In this document: one piece after another, positions 7,703-15,638 of the stretch
Layout: the number at the start of each line of letters is the position of its first letter
Numbering within the stretch: the stretch's first letter is position 1
Source: JBDTMC01 sp039934475
GTDB lineage: Bacteria > Acidobacteriota > Terriglobia > Bryobacterales > Bryobacteraceae
Direction of reading: 5' to 3'
DNA: 26,619 nt
Assembly: GCA_039934475.1 (NCBI GenBank)
Contig: JBDTMC010000043.1
Coordinates: 1-26,619 of the forward strand
Made by a program: the position numbers and the translations under genes
The notes under the pieces: model-generated
The model's database searches: none
What the model saw: only the letters and a program-made list of their open reading frames with translations
Told to the model about the DNA's origin: nothing

Positions 7703-9961
7703 AAGTATAAGACCCATTCCCATCCATAACCCTGCGTCCCTGACGGCCAGAGACATGATGCTCGCGGGCGCGGCGCCCAGTGCCATTCGTATGCCGAATT
7801 CGCGGGTCCGCATCGCCACCAGGAACGACAGGACTCCGTACAGACCAATGGCCGCCAATACGAGTCCGGCGAGAGCGAAGAACCCGAGCAACAGCGCATT
7901 GAAGCGCGGACGTGCGTTGATCCCTTCCATTCTCTGCGGCATGGTTTCCAGCTGCACGGGTATTGTGGGATCGAGGGCTGCGACCGCGGCGCGGATCCCG
8001 CCCGATGCCACACCGGGATCGATGGACGTGCGAGCCACCACATAGGCAGACCGCCATCCTTCCGGCGGCTCGGCGTTGCGCCAGGTCACGTCGGCGGAGG
8101 CCTTTCGTACCACGTAGTATTCGGGACCGACGTCGGCGGCGGGTCCACGGCTGCGAGTGTCCGCCGCTATTCCAGCCACGGTGAACCACTCGCCTTGCGG
8201 CCCGCGGAGGACGTGCCGGCCCACCGGGTCCTGGTGGGGGAATAGCCGCCGCGCCAGCGTCTCATTCAGAATGATGCGGAAGGCATCCGGCGCGCGATCC
8301 TCGTTCGTGAATCCCCGGCCCCGTTGGATGGGAATCCCGAGCACCGTGAAGTATTCGGGCGTTATGTATCGCCACGCGACCATGCCGCCAGTCCCTTCCG
8401 GCATCTCAGGCACGCCCTCCACGGCAATGGTGGAGAGAGGCCGGCCGCGCCAGCCGCCGGACGGAGGCAGCGAATCGGTGATAGCCGCCGTCTGGACGCC
8501 GGGCACGGATTTCAATCTTTCCTCCAGCGCCCGGAAGAACTCCAACTGGTCTTCGCCGCGGCCATACCGATGAAGTCCGAGGACGAACCGGGCGGCCACG
8601 ACGTGGTCAGTTTGCATGCCCAGAGGAACCTGCTGCAACCGCCACAAACTGCTCATCAGAAGCCCGGCTCCTGCCAGCAAGACAACGCACGCCGCCACCT
8701 GCAAGGTGACGAGGGCCGCGCGCAAGCCATAGACTGAGGAAGGAGTAACGCGGGTCCCGCCGGCCAGCGACACGTCACTGGCGCGCAGTGCCGGGGCCAG
8801 CCCGAACAGCAACCCCGCGCCAACCGAAGCGGCCAGAGCAAAGCCGAGAACCCGAGGGTCGATCGAGGCCTGGTCGAGCCGGGGCAAGGCCCCAGTGCCG
8901 AGCGCTACAAACGCCCGCAACAGCGCCCAGGCGAGTACGGAGCCGAGGACACCCCCGCACCCGGATAGCAGCAGGCTCTCCGTGAAAGCCTGGCGGATGA
9001 GGCGCAGTCGCGACGCTCCCAGTGCGGTGCGCATTGCCATCTCCGGCGCCCGGGAAACCGCCCTCGCCAAAAGCAGGTTGGCGATGTTCGCGCAGGCGAT
9101 CAGCAAGACCGAGATGACAGCGCCCACCAGGGCGAAGGCAGCCAATCTGGAATCGCCCACCTGCCGGTCGCGGAGGGGCTGCACGCGGAAGGTGATCTCT
9201 TTACGGAAGCGAGGTGGCACGGTGGCCAGTTCGCGGTCAAAGTGCGGCTGCAGCGCGGCGCGAGCTTGCGTTGCGTTCGTATCCGGCTTGAGGCGGGCGA
9301 AGACGCGGAATGCCCTCCCTTCCCGCTCGGTGGCTTCGTCTAGCTGCATCGGCAGCAGAATATCGGCCGTGGCCAGAGTCGGCATTTCAAAGCCGGGTGG
9401 CAACACTCCGGCGATCGGCGTGGGGACACCGTCGATCTCCAGCTTACGGCCGACGGCGGCAGGGTCGGAGCCAAACCGGGAGCGCCACAGCGAATGCGAA
9501 ATCAGGGCCACCGGGGGCACATGGGGGCGGTCCTGATCCAGGGTGAACGGGCGGCCGGCGGCGAGACTCACACCCAGCACTTCAAAGAAGTTCGCCGGCA
9601 CTTTCATGCAGCGCTGGCGAACAGGATTCTGCTCGGTGATGTCGCAGTCCTGAGACCCTGCCTGGAACGCGGTGACACCGGAGAGCGGGCCTTTCTCACG
9701 CTGCAGGTCCATGTAGCCGGATGCGAACATGAACTCGTTGGTGTCGAGTGGCGCCATCATTCCGATACTCACCAGTTCCTGGGCGTGATGGTAAGGCAGG
9801 GGCCGCAGCAGCAGCCGGTCGACTACACTGAACACCGCCGTCGTGGAGCCGATGCCCAACGCCGCGGCCAGCAGCGCCGAGATAGTGAATCCGGGGTTGC
9901 GCGCCAATCCGCGCGCGAAGTAACGAACATCCTGCAGGATGGAATCCGCCCAGGAGAACAT
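7685..9961 (-). CDS. orphan MacB/FtsX-type ABC permease, truncated by frameshift
   Basis: 758 residues from the ATG at 9959-9961 to a premature TAG at 7685-7687. It begins SILQDVRYFARGLARNPGF, then a first membrane helix (ISALLAAALGIGSTTAVFSVVDRLLLRPLPY), a large periplasmic MacB-type domain, a central FtsX block of helices (AFALVGAVISVLLIACANIANLLLARA, then EMAMRTALGASRLRLIRQ), a second periplasmic domain and the start of a second FtsX block (REFGIRMALGAAPASIMSL). The final helix and the usual LRxE ending lie in another frame, so the reading frame is broken near 7700. The intact protein would be about 814 residues. Unlike the copy at 23037-25634 it has no extra N-terminal segment and no PadR neighbour. 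No ATPase gene is nearby, as is typical of acidobacterial orphan permeases. It follows the TPR-deiodinase gene after 36 bp on the same strand and may be co-transcribed. Confidence 0.85.
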   Translation of the reverse strand: MFSWADSILQDVRYFARGLARNPGFTISALLAAALGIGSTTAVFSVVDRLLLRPLPYHHAQELVSIGMMAPLDTNEFMFASGYMDLQREKGPLSGVTAFQAGSQDCDITEQNPVRQRCMKVPANFFEVLGVSLAAGRPFTLDQDRPHVPPVALISHSLWRSRFGSDPAAVGRKLEIDGVPTPIAGVLPPGFEMPTLATADILLPMQLDEATEREGRAFRVFARLKPDTNATQARAALQPHFDRELATVPPRFRKEITFRVQPLRDRQVGDSRLAAFALVGAVISVLLIACANIANLLLARAVSRAPEMAMRTALGASRLRLIRQAFTESLLLSGCGGVLGSVLAWALLRAFVALGTGALPRLDQASIDPRVLGFALAASVGAGLLFGLAPALRASDVSLAGGTRVTPSSVYGLRAALVTLQVAACVVLLAGAGLLMSSLWRLQQVPLGMQTDHVVAARFVLGLHRYGRGEDQLEFFRALEERLKSVPGVQTAAITDSLPPSGGWRGRPLSTIAVEGVPEMPEGTGGMVAWRYITPEYFTVLGIPIQRGRGFTNEDRAPDAFRIILNETLARRLFPHQDPVGRHVLRGPQGEWFTVAGIAADTRSRGPAADVGPEYYVVRKASADVTWRNAEPPEGWRSAYVVARTSIDPGVASGGIRAAVAALDPTIPVQLETMPQRMEGINARPRFNALLLGFFALAGLVLAAIGLYGVLSFLVAMRTREFGIRMALGAAPASIMSLAVRDAGLWMGMGLILGWPGL

Positions 9962-9997
9962 TTTGCAATAGACACCTGGCGCGACGGTTTGTTCCCG

Positions 9998-11578
9998 TTA
10001 TGGAAGGGCTTGGCGCAAATTAGCTTCGAAATCCACTGAAGAGAACTCCTGCTCGCCAAGCCGGCTGCGCCAGGCGATGTGCCCGTCCGTACCTACTATA
10101 TAGATAGCGCTTGGCCAGCCATGATAGGCGGATTCCACCACCCGGTCCATGCCGTCCACTACCGACAGAAACTTCACCTGGAGCTTACGAGTGCAGAGTG
10201 AGGCGTGCTGGGTCTTCTCCTCAAACGTCCTCGCCGGACGCAGATTCACCCCCTCGCGCTGGTTCTGGCTGCTCTGCCAATCGGCTTCGCTATGCGCCTC
10301 CTGGACGTAGATGAGCAGAAAATTGGCTTTGTTTTGATATTTTGCGGCCAGCGTATTCAGCGTTGCCGCGTCGAAACGGTACTTGGGACAGGTGTAGCTC
10401 CCAAAAACGAGTACGGCGGGACGGCCCTTGTGCAGTTCTGCCAGGCTCGCGGGAAGGAGCGTAAACGGTGGCGCCGCCGATCCAGCAGCCAGCAAGCCGG
10501 TGTCAGCCGTCGCTGGCTTGTCCGCTCGCGCGGCGGCGGCGCGCTCCCGAGCCGCGTCGGTTTGGCGGCCCAAACGGTCATAGACGTCAGCCAGAGCGCC
10601 GCGTGCCTCACCAAACTGAGGCGCCGCCGCCAGCAGCCGTTCATAGGCTGCTCGCGCCTCCTCCCAACGGTTCAAAGCCAAATACGTTTTGGCAACTGCG
10701 TTCTGCGCTTCGAGCGATGGCGGACGGAGCCGGCGCGCCTGCTCCAAATACGGCAGCGCCTCCGTCAACTGCTTGCGAAACTGTAGAATGCTGCCCAGCT
10801 TCAGGTTAGATTCGAACTCGTTGGGATCGCGCGCCAGTTCCTTGCGGAAGGCGAGAGCAGCGCCATCGGGGTCGCCAGTTAGCAGCAGCGCTTGCCCATA
10901 GTACGACTGCAGAGACGGTACATCCGGATTGAGTTCGATGGCTTTGGCAAAGCCCTGGACAGCGGCCGGATAGTCCCCGCCCATGAACTTAACCATCGCA
11001 TCGACAAACCGCGCCTCCGCCGTGTCACCGCCCTTCTGGATGCGCTCCAGATAGGCTTTGCTACGTTCCAGATCACCGCTCCGCAAAAGCGCCATCCCTA
11101 AAAGGTAGGCAACTGCCTTCGATTCCCGGCCCGCTGCCTCCAACGGCGTCAACAGTTCGATCACTTTCTGGAACTGTCCCAAACGGAGATGGCAATCCGC
11201 CAGCAGGAACGTCAGGGAAACATCGTCCGGCGTTGCGACTCGTAAGGTCTGAATCTCGGCTATCGCGGCATCCAGCGCCCCGGATTTGTAGTACGCCAAG
11301 GCCAAGTTGCGTCGCAATCGCGGATCCGGTGCCCCCTTCAGAGCTTTTCGGTAGACCTCAATGGCGTCCTCGTACCGTCCCGCTTGCGCCAGTGCCGCGC
11401 CGTAGTTGGACCACATCATCGTCAATTCCGGTTTCGCCGCCAGGCAGGCCTTGTAGGAATTGATTGCCGCCCCTAGATCGCCTTTTTGATGCAGTTCCAC
11501 CGCTTGGGAGCAAATTCGGTCCGTCTCGTCGGCGGAGAGAGTCGCCGACACGAGAAGCAGGGCGACAGGCAGAAACAT
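9998..11578 (-). CDS. secreted TPR protein with deiodinase/thioredoxin-like C-terminal domain
   Basis: 526 residues from the ATG at 11576-11578; the frame extends upstream, but the signal peptide MFLPVALLLVSATLSA fixes this start. Residues about 20-350 are tandem TPRs (for example NYGAALAQAGRYEDAIEVYRKALKGAPD). Residues about 366-526 are a redoxin-fold domain: PAVLVFGSYTCPKYRFDAATL, LLIYVQEAHSEADW, then HGWPSAIYIVGTDGHIAW. The pattern G-S-x-T-C-P around C397 and the EAHxxD-W motif match the iodothyronine deiodinase-like (T4_deiodinase) family, in which vertebrate enzymes have selenocysteine at the active position; here it is cysteine. A second cysteine (about C462) could be resolving. Probably a periplasmic thiol or peroxide-active protein rather than a hormone enzyme. 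The TPR part is clearly paralogous to the TPR protein at 15639-16742. Confidence 0.85.
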   Translation of the reverse strand: MFLPVALLLVSATLSADETDRICSQAVELHQKGDLGAAINSYKACLAAKPELTMMWSNYGAALAQAGRYEDAIEVYRKALKGAPDPRLRRNLALAYYKSGALDAAIAEIQTLRVATPDDVSLTFLLADCHLRLGQFQKVIELLTPLEAAGRESKAVAYLLGMALLRSGDLERSKAYLERIQKGGDTAEARFVDAMVKFMGGDYPAAVQGFAKAIELNPDVPSLQSYYGQALLLTGDPDGAALAFRKELARDPNEFESNLKLGSILQFRKQLTEALPYLEQARRLRPPSLEAQNAVAKTYLALNRWEEARAAYERLLAAAPQFGEARGALADVYDRLGRQTDAARERAAAARADKPATADTGLLAAGSAAPPFTLLPASLAELHKGRPAVLVFGSYTCPKYRFDAATLNTLAAKYQNKANFLLIYVQEAHSEADWQSSQNQREGVNLRPARTFEEKTQHASLCTRKLQVKFLSVVDGMDRVVESAYHGWPSAIYIVGTDGHIAWRSRLGEQEFSSVDFEANLRQALP

Positions 11579-11646
11579 GGGTCCATGGTACGACGGAAGG
11601 CCGGAGTGGCAGTTAGGCGGTGCGTAAAGCGGAAGAGTTTCCAAGA

Positions 11647-11676
11647 TTAGTAAAAAATAATCAAATTGATATGTAA
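11647..11676 (-). promoter_or_regulatory. possible promoter for the TPR-deiodinase gene
   Basis: On the minus strand TTACAT (11671-11676) is followed after 18 bases by TACTAA (11647-11652), in a strongly AT-rich stretch. The start of transcription would lie about 60 bases ahead of the ATG at 11578. The match to consensus is only moderate. Confidence 0.3.
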
Positions 11677-11910
11677 TGCCTTCTTTGCCCCAGGCGCAAT
11701 GGTCGGACCATCGGCTCTCCCCCCAAACGTTCAAAACTTCTACTTTCCGTACGTCCGAAGAGACGGAAAAATCGTTAACTTAAAAAACTCATAGAATTCC
11801 GAGTTAAGAAACCTGGCTCTAGTGGGGCGGTTAACCCAATCTTGACCCAACCCTCTCTCTTTCAGTCCCTTGCAGTCACGCCAGACGACTCTCGCCACGT
11901 CCACCACTCG

Positions 11911-11940
11911 TTGACGGTGGCTGGGAATAAATTCTAATAT
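11911..11940 (+). promoter_or_regulatory. sigma-70-type promoter for the receptor gene
   Basis: TTGACG at 11911-11916 (-35) and TAATAT at 11935-11940 (-10) are separated by 18 bases. Both boxes match the housekeeping consensus at five of six positions. This predicts a transcript start near 11947 and a leader of about 115 bases that contains the 10-bp repeats at 11961-12000. Confidence 0.5.
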
Positions 11941-11960
11941 CTATCTACTAGCAGCTTGAA

Positions 11961-12000
11961 CAAAGAGCGCCAAAGTTGGCCAAAGTACGCCAACAGGCTC
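11961..12000 (+). repeat. four imperfect 10-bp tandem repeats in the receptor leader
   Basis: Consecutive units read CAAAGAGCGC, CAAAGTTGGC, CAAAGTACGC and CAACAGGCTC. The first three share CAAAG and a GC ending; the fourth is degenerate. The 10-bp period equals about one turn of DNA, as expected for side-by-side protein sites, though an RNA-level role in the leader is equally possible. Confidence 0.6.
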
Positions 12001-12061
12001 TCGAGCTTTGGAAAAGTACAGCGTGAGTACTAAAAGGTATGAAAGGGGTCGCGAATTGAAG

Positions 12062-15000
12062 ATGACCAAGTGGTTCTCAATCACCCTCGTAGTGATTGGT
12101 CTGGTCCTGCTGTCAGGAATTGGCCAGGCGCAGTCGATCTACGCAACGTTGACGGGAACCGTGACCGATCCGGCTTCGGCCGTTGTTCCGGGCGCGAAAA
12201 TTACTTTAAAGAACCGGGCATCCGGTGACGTGCGCAATAGCGTCTCCAATTCGGATGGCTATTTCACATTTTCATCGGTTCCTGTCGGCGCTTACGATTT
12301 GACTGTCGAGGCGGCAGGCTTCGTTATTCACCGGACCGAAGGCTTGGCTTTCGAGGGCGCCCAGAAGCGCAACGTGGACATCACGTTGAGACTCGGCCAA
12401 ACATCGGAAAAGATTGAAGTTACGAGCGTGGCTGATCTTCCGGTCCCGGTCGATTCGGGCGAAAAGTCGGCCACACTGAACGTGAAGCAGTTGCAAGACT
12501 TCTCGGTGGTCGGCCGCAGCGCGGCTGAGTTCATCAAGATCCTGCCTGGCTTCGCGATTGCCGGTACGGGCACGGAAAACCGCGCCAACTTCACCGGTGA
12601 GACGATCGGTATCAACGGCAACGGCGACGGTGGCAGCCAGAGCGCGTTCAATGGCGCCTATAGCGTCAACGGATTGCCTGGCGGTTCGCTCGACATCACC
12701 GCTGACGGCGCGCACGTATCCGACCCCGGCTGCAACTGCGCCACTCCGGTGAATCCGAACACGGACATGATCCAGGAGTTCAAGGTATTGACCTCGAACT
12801 TCAGCGCGGAAAACCAGAAGGGCCCGGCGGTGGTGAGCAGCGTGGCGAAGGCGGGCGGCCGTGATTTCCACGGCGGCACCTATCTCTATGCACGCCACTA
12901 CTCGATGAATGCCAATGACTGGCTGAACAACCGCCAAGGGCTGAATTCCCAGGGCGGGATGGTAGCTCCCCGCCCGGAGAACAAGTACTTCTTCCCTGGC
13001 GGCAACATTGGTGGTCCGGTGCTAATTCCGGGTACCAACTTCAATAAGAATCGCGACAAGCTGTTCTTCTTCGCCGGTTATGAGATGTACTATCAGACGC
13101 TGGACACCGGCCTCCTGCGCGCCACTGTTCCCACGGAAGGGATGCGCGGCGGCAACTTCAGCCCGAACGAACTGAGCAAGCTCGGCGCAATTACTTCCTC
13201 CGGCGCCGCTCCGCAGCAGATCACGGATCAGGCGTTCCCCGGCGGGATTATCCCGAACAGCCAGATCGACAAGGGTGGCTCGGCTCTGATGAACCTCCTG
13301 CCCATGCCCAACGCCGATCCAAACGGCAACGGTGGCTATAACTACGTCAAGCAGATCAACTTCAACCAGAACAGCAACCAGTTCATGACACGCGAGGACT
13401 ACAGCATCAGCGACAACACCAAGCTGTTCGTCCGTTACAACCGGCAGTGGGAAAATCAGCAGTTCCCGATCGGCCTGTGGTGGCGCAACGGGAACCAGGT
13501 TCCTTACCCGACCCCGGTCATCGGCAAGAACAGTTCTGACTCCTTCTCAGGCAGTTTGACGCACGTCTTCTCGCCATCAATGACGAACGAACTGGTGATC
13601 GCTTACACCCAGATCAAGTTCCCCAACGTGTTCCAGGATCCGAGCAAAGTGGACCGGACCAAGGTGGGCTATCCCTACCAAGGTCTGTGGAAGAATGGCG
13701 TGGCGCAGATCCCGTCCTTTACCGGATGGGGTGGTGAAATGGCGACCCTCCTGAACCCGGGCGGTTTCGAAGTGGGTGGCAGCCGCGGTCTCTATGCTGA
13801 CAAATACATGCCGACCATTTCGGATAATATCTCGAAAGTGTGGGGCACGCATTCAGCGAAGTTCGGTGTCTTCTATGAGTGGATCCGCAATGCCCAGCCC
13901 GCCAGCGGCAACACCAATGGTCAGATCACTCTCTCCAACGGAAACACGCAGAGCAGCGGTTCCGGCTATGGCGATCTACTGTTGGGCCGTGCCTCAGGCT
14001 ACAACGAGCAGAGTTTCAATCGCCTGAACGACATCACGTACAACACCTTTGAAGGCTTCGCCACCGATAGCTGGAAAGTGAACCGCAGGTTGACGCTCGA
14101 CTACGGCATCCGCATCTCGCATTTCGGCGCCTGGACCGACAACGTGGGCTACGGCTACTCCATCTTCGACCTGGCAAAGTACAATCCGGCGGCTCCCGCG
14201 ACGGACTACTCCGGGTTCGTATGGAATAAGCGTGATCCCAGCGTGCCACTCTCGGGCTTCCCGACTCGTGGCGCGTACTACGCTCCCCGCGTTGGCGGCG
14301 CGTTCGATCTGTTCGGCAACGGCTCGACAGTCCTACGCGGCGGCTGGGGGCGGTTTTACTTCCATAGTTCGCAGTTCACCAACGGCCTTGACGTGTCCGC
14401 CGGTGTAAAGAACTACAGCTTCCCGAGTCCGACCACCTTGGCCGCCATTGAGCAGTTCTCGCCTGGGCTCGGTGATCGCCTGGGAGCCACTGCCGTGGAC
14501 GGCAAGGACGACAAGTCGCCCTATTCGGACAGCTATAGCTTCACGATTGCCCAAAGGACACCCTTCTCCGGTTTGGCTGAGTTCTCCTATGTCGGCAATC
14601 GCAGCCGCAACCTGCTGAACACGCAAGGCGGTGCGGGCAGCAACATCAACCTGGTTCCGGCGGGCGCACTGCTGAAGCCCGGCGTCGGCGACCCCGGCGC
14701 CTCCGGATTCAACTATGATTCGTACCGTCCGATTGCCGGGTTCCAAGACCTGAGTATTGTGAACCACGGGCTGTATCAGAACTACAACTCGTTGCAGGTG
14801 ACGTGGCTTCGCACCAAGGGCCGCTACAACCTCAACCTGAACTACACCTATGGTAAGTCGCTGGGTGTCGTTAATCCGACCTATGACTCCTTTAACCTCG
14901 GCAATGACTACGGTCTGATGCCCGGTGACCGCCGCCACCTGTTCAACGCCGCTTACTCGATCGAAATGGGCCGACTCCTGAAGTCGGGCAACAAAATCGC

Positions 15001-15547
15001 GGGCGGCCTCGTGAACGGCTGGCAGCTCTCCGGCATCACGCAGGTTCAAAGTGGTATCAACCTGCTTGCCAATACAAGCTACAACTTTAACCTGGACACC
15101 GGCGGCTACAAGATGGCCAACGGTTACAACCTAACGGCCCGAACAGTCAACGGAACCGATTCGATTGCGCTGCGGCCAAAGTTCACATGCGATCCGGGCG
15201 CCAACCTTGGCCCGGACCAGTTCATCAATCCATCGTGCTTCGCGTTGCCGACGGGTCCGGGCGATAACGGTCCCACCATCGGACCTGCCGTGTACGGGCC
15301 GATGTTCATGAACTTCGACCTCGGGTTGTTCAAGAACTTCCAGATCAGTGAATCCAAGAAGATCCAGATTCGCTTCAATGGATACAACTTCCTGAACCAT
15401 CCGCTGTCTACCTTCATCAGCGGCGCGAACACCACCAAGCTCATCTTCAACCCGGATACCGGGCAAATGACGAACCCTGTCTTTGGCAACGCCACAGAGA
15501 AGCAGGGCCGGCGTATTATTCAGGTCGCCATCAAGTTCTACTTCTAG
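12062..15547 (+). CDS. Oar-like TonB-dependent receptor with carboxypeptidase-regulatory domain
   Basis: 1161 residues from the ATG at 12062. An in-frame TTG at 12056 has a better-placed GGGG site (7 bases) and is a real alternative; the far upstream TTG at 12008 is unlikely. The signal peptide is MTKWFSITLVVIGLVLLSGIGQAQ. Residues about 25-115 are a CarboxypepD_reg beta-sandwich (TLTGTVTDPASAVVPGAKITL, SDGYFTFSSVPVGAYDLTVEAAGF). A plug-like region follows, with NVKQLQDFSVVGRSAAEFIKILPG and a Gly/Asn-rich stretch. The rest is a long outer-membrane barrel ending in aromatic VAIKFYF, the usual C-terminal Phe of barrel proteins. Such Oar/cna-B receptors are abundant in Acidobacteria and are thought to take up or bind large substrates; the ligand is unknown. 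A terminator follows, then the TPR/cytochrome operon on the same strand. Confidence 0.93.
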   Translation: MTKWFSITLVVIGLVLLSGIGQAQSIYATLTGTVTDPASAVVPGAKITLKNRASGDVRNSVSNSDGYFTFSSVPVGAYDLTVEAAGFVIHRTEGLAFEGAQKRNVDITLRLGQTSEKIEVTSVADLPVPVDSGEKSATLNVKQLQDFSVVGRSAAEFIKILPGFAIAGTGTENRANFTGETIGINGNGDGGSQSAFNGAYSVNGLPGGSLDITADGAHVSDPGCNCATPVNPNTDMIQEFKVLTSNFSAENQKGPAVVSSVAKAGGRDFHGGTYLYARHYSMNANDWLNNRQGLNSQGGMVAPRPENKYFFPGGNIGGPVLIPGTNFNKNRDKLFFFAGYEMYYQTLDTGLLRATVPTEGMRGGNFSPNELSKLGAITSSGAAPQQITDQAFPGGIIPNSQIDKGGSALMNLLPMPNADPNGNGGYNYVKQINFNQNSNQFMTREDYSISDNTKLFVRYNRQWENQQFPIGLWWRNGNQVPYPTPVIGKNSSDSFSGSLTHVFSPSMTNELVIAYTQIKFPNVFQDPSKVDRTKVGYPYQGLWKNGVAQIPSFTGWGGEMATLLNPGGFEVGGSRGLYADKYMPTISDNISKVWGTHSAKFGVFYEWIRNAQPASGNTNGQITLSNGNTQSSGSGYGDLLLGRASGYNEQSFNRLNDITYNTFEGFATDSWKVNRRLTLDYGIRISHFGAWTDNVGYGYSIFDLAKYNPAAPATDYSGFVWNKRDPSVPLSGFPTRGAYYAPRVGGAFDLFGNGSTVLRGGWGRFYFHSSQFTNGLDVSAGVKNYSFPSPTTLAAIEQFSPGLGDRLGATAVDGKDDKSPYSDSYSFTIAQRTPFSGLAEFSYVGNRSRNLLNTQGGAGSNINLVPAGALLKPGVGDPGASGFNYDSYRPIAGFQDLSIVNHGLYQNYNSLQVTWLRTKGRYNLNLNYTYGKSLGVVNPTYDSFNLGNDYGLMPGDRRHLFNAAYSIEMGRLLKSGNKIAGGLVNGWQLSGITQVQSGINLLANTSYNFNLDTGGYKMANGYNLTARTVNGTDSIALRPKFTCDPGANLGPDQFINPSCFALPTGPGDNGPTIGPAVYGPMFMNFDLGLFKNFQISESKKIQIRFNGYNFLNHPLSTFISGANTTKLIFNPDTGQMTNPVFGNATEKQGRRIIQVAIKFYF

Positions 15548-15570
15548 AACTCAACTGGCTGCGAGAAGGG

Positions 15571-15600
15571 ATGGGGTGGCTGCGGCCACCCCATTTCCAT
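15571..15600 (+). terminator. intrinsic terminator after the receptor gene
   Basis: A perfect 10-bp stem (arm ATGGGGTGGC at 15571-15580, loop TGCG, matching arm at 15585-15594) is followed by a T-rich tail (TTCCATTTCT). It sits 23 bases behind the receptor stop codon. The downstream TPR gene starts 45 bases later, so it is probably partial read-through or the operon has its own promoter. Confidence 0.75.
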
Positions 15601-15638
15601 TTCTGGCCATATTCCACACGATACAATTAGGATTGACG

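Larger units (their letters stand above)
11579..12061. other. AT-rich divergent regulatory region between TPR-deiodinase and receptor genes
   Basis: 483 bp with no gene and clearly lower GC than the surroundings. It holds a good plus-strand promoter (11911-11940), a possible minus-strand promoter (11647-11676), a hairpin with arms TTTCCGT (11744-11750) and ACGGAAA (11763-11769), a smaller inverted pair AACTC/GAGTT around 11786-11805, and four 10-bp tandem repeats at 11961-12000. Both flanking genes are exported-protein genes transcribed outward, so this is probably a shared control region. Confidence 0.6.

Noticed and set aside
7685..7715. Programmed frameshift in the permease
   Set aside because: No slippery run of repeated bases or stimulatory hairpin is evident, and these permeases are not known to use frameshifting; a mutation or sequence error is simpler.
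12008..12061. Upstream TTG start for the receptor gene
   Set aside because: It would put 18 mostly charged residues before a complete signal peptide; the starts at 12056 or 12062 fit better.
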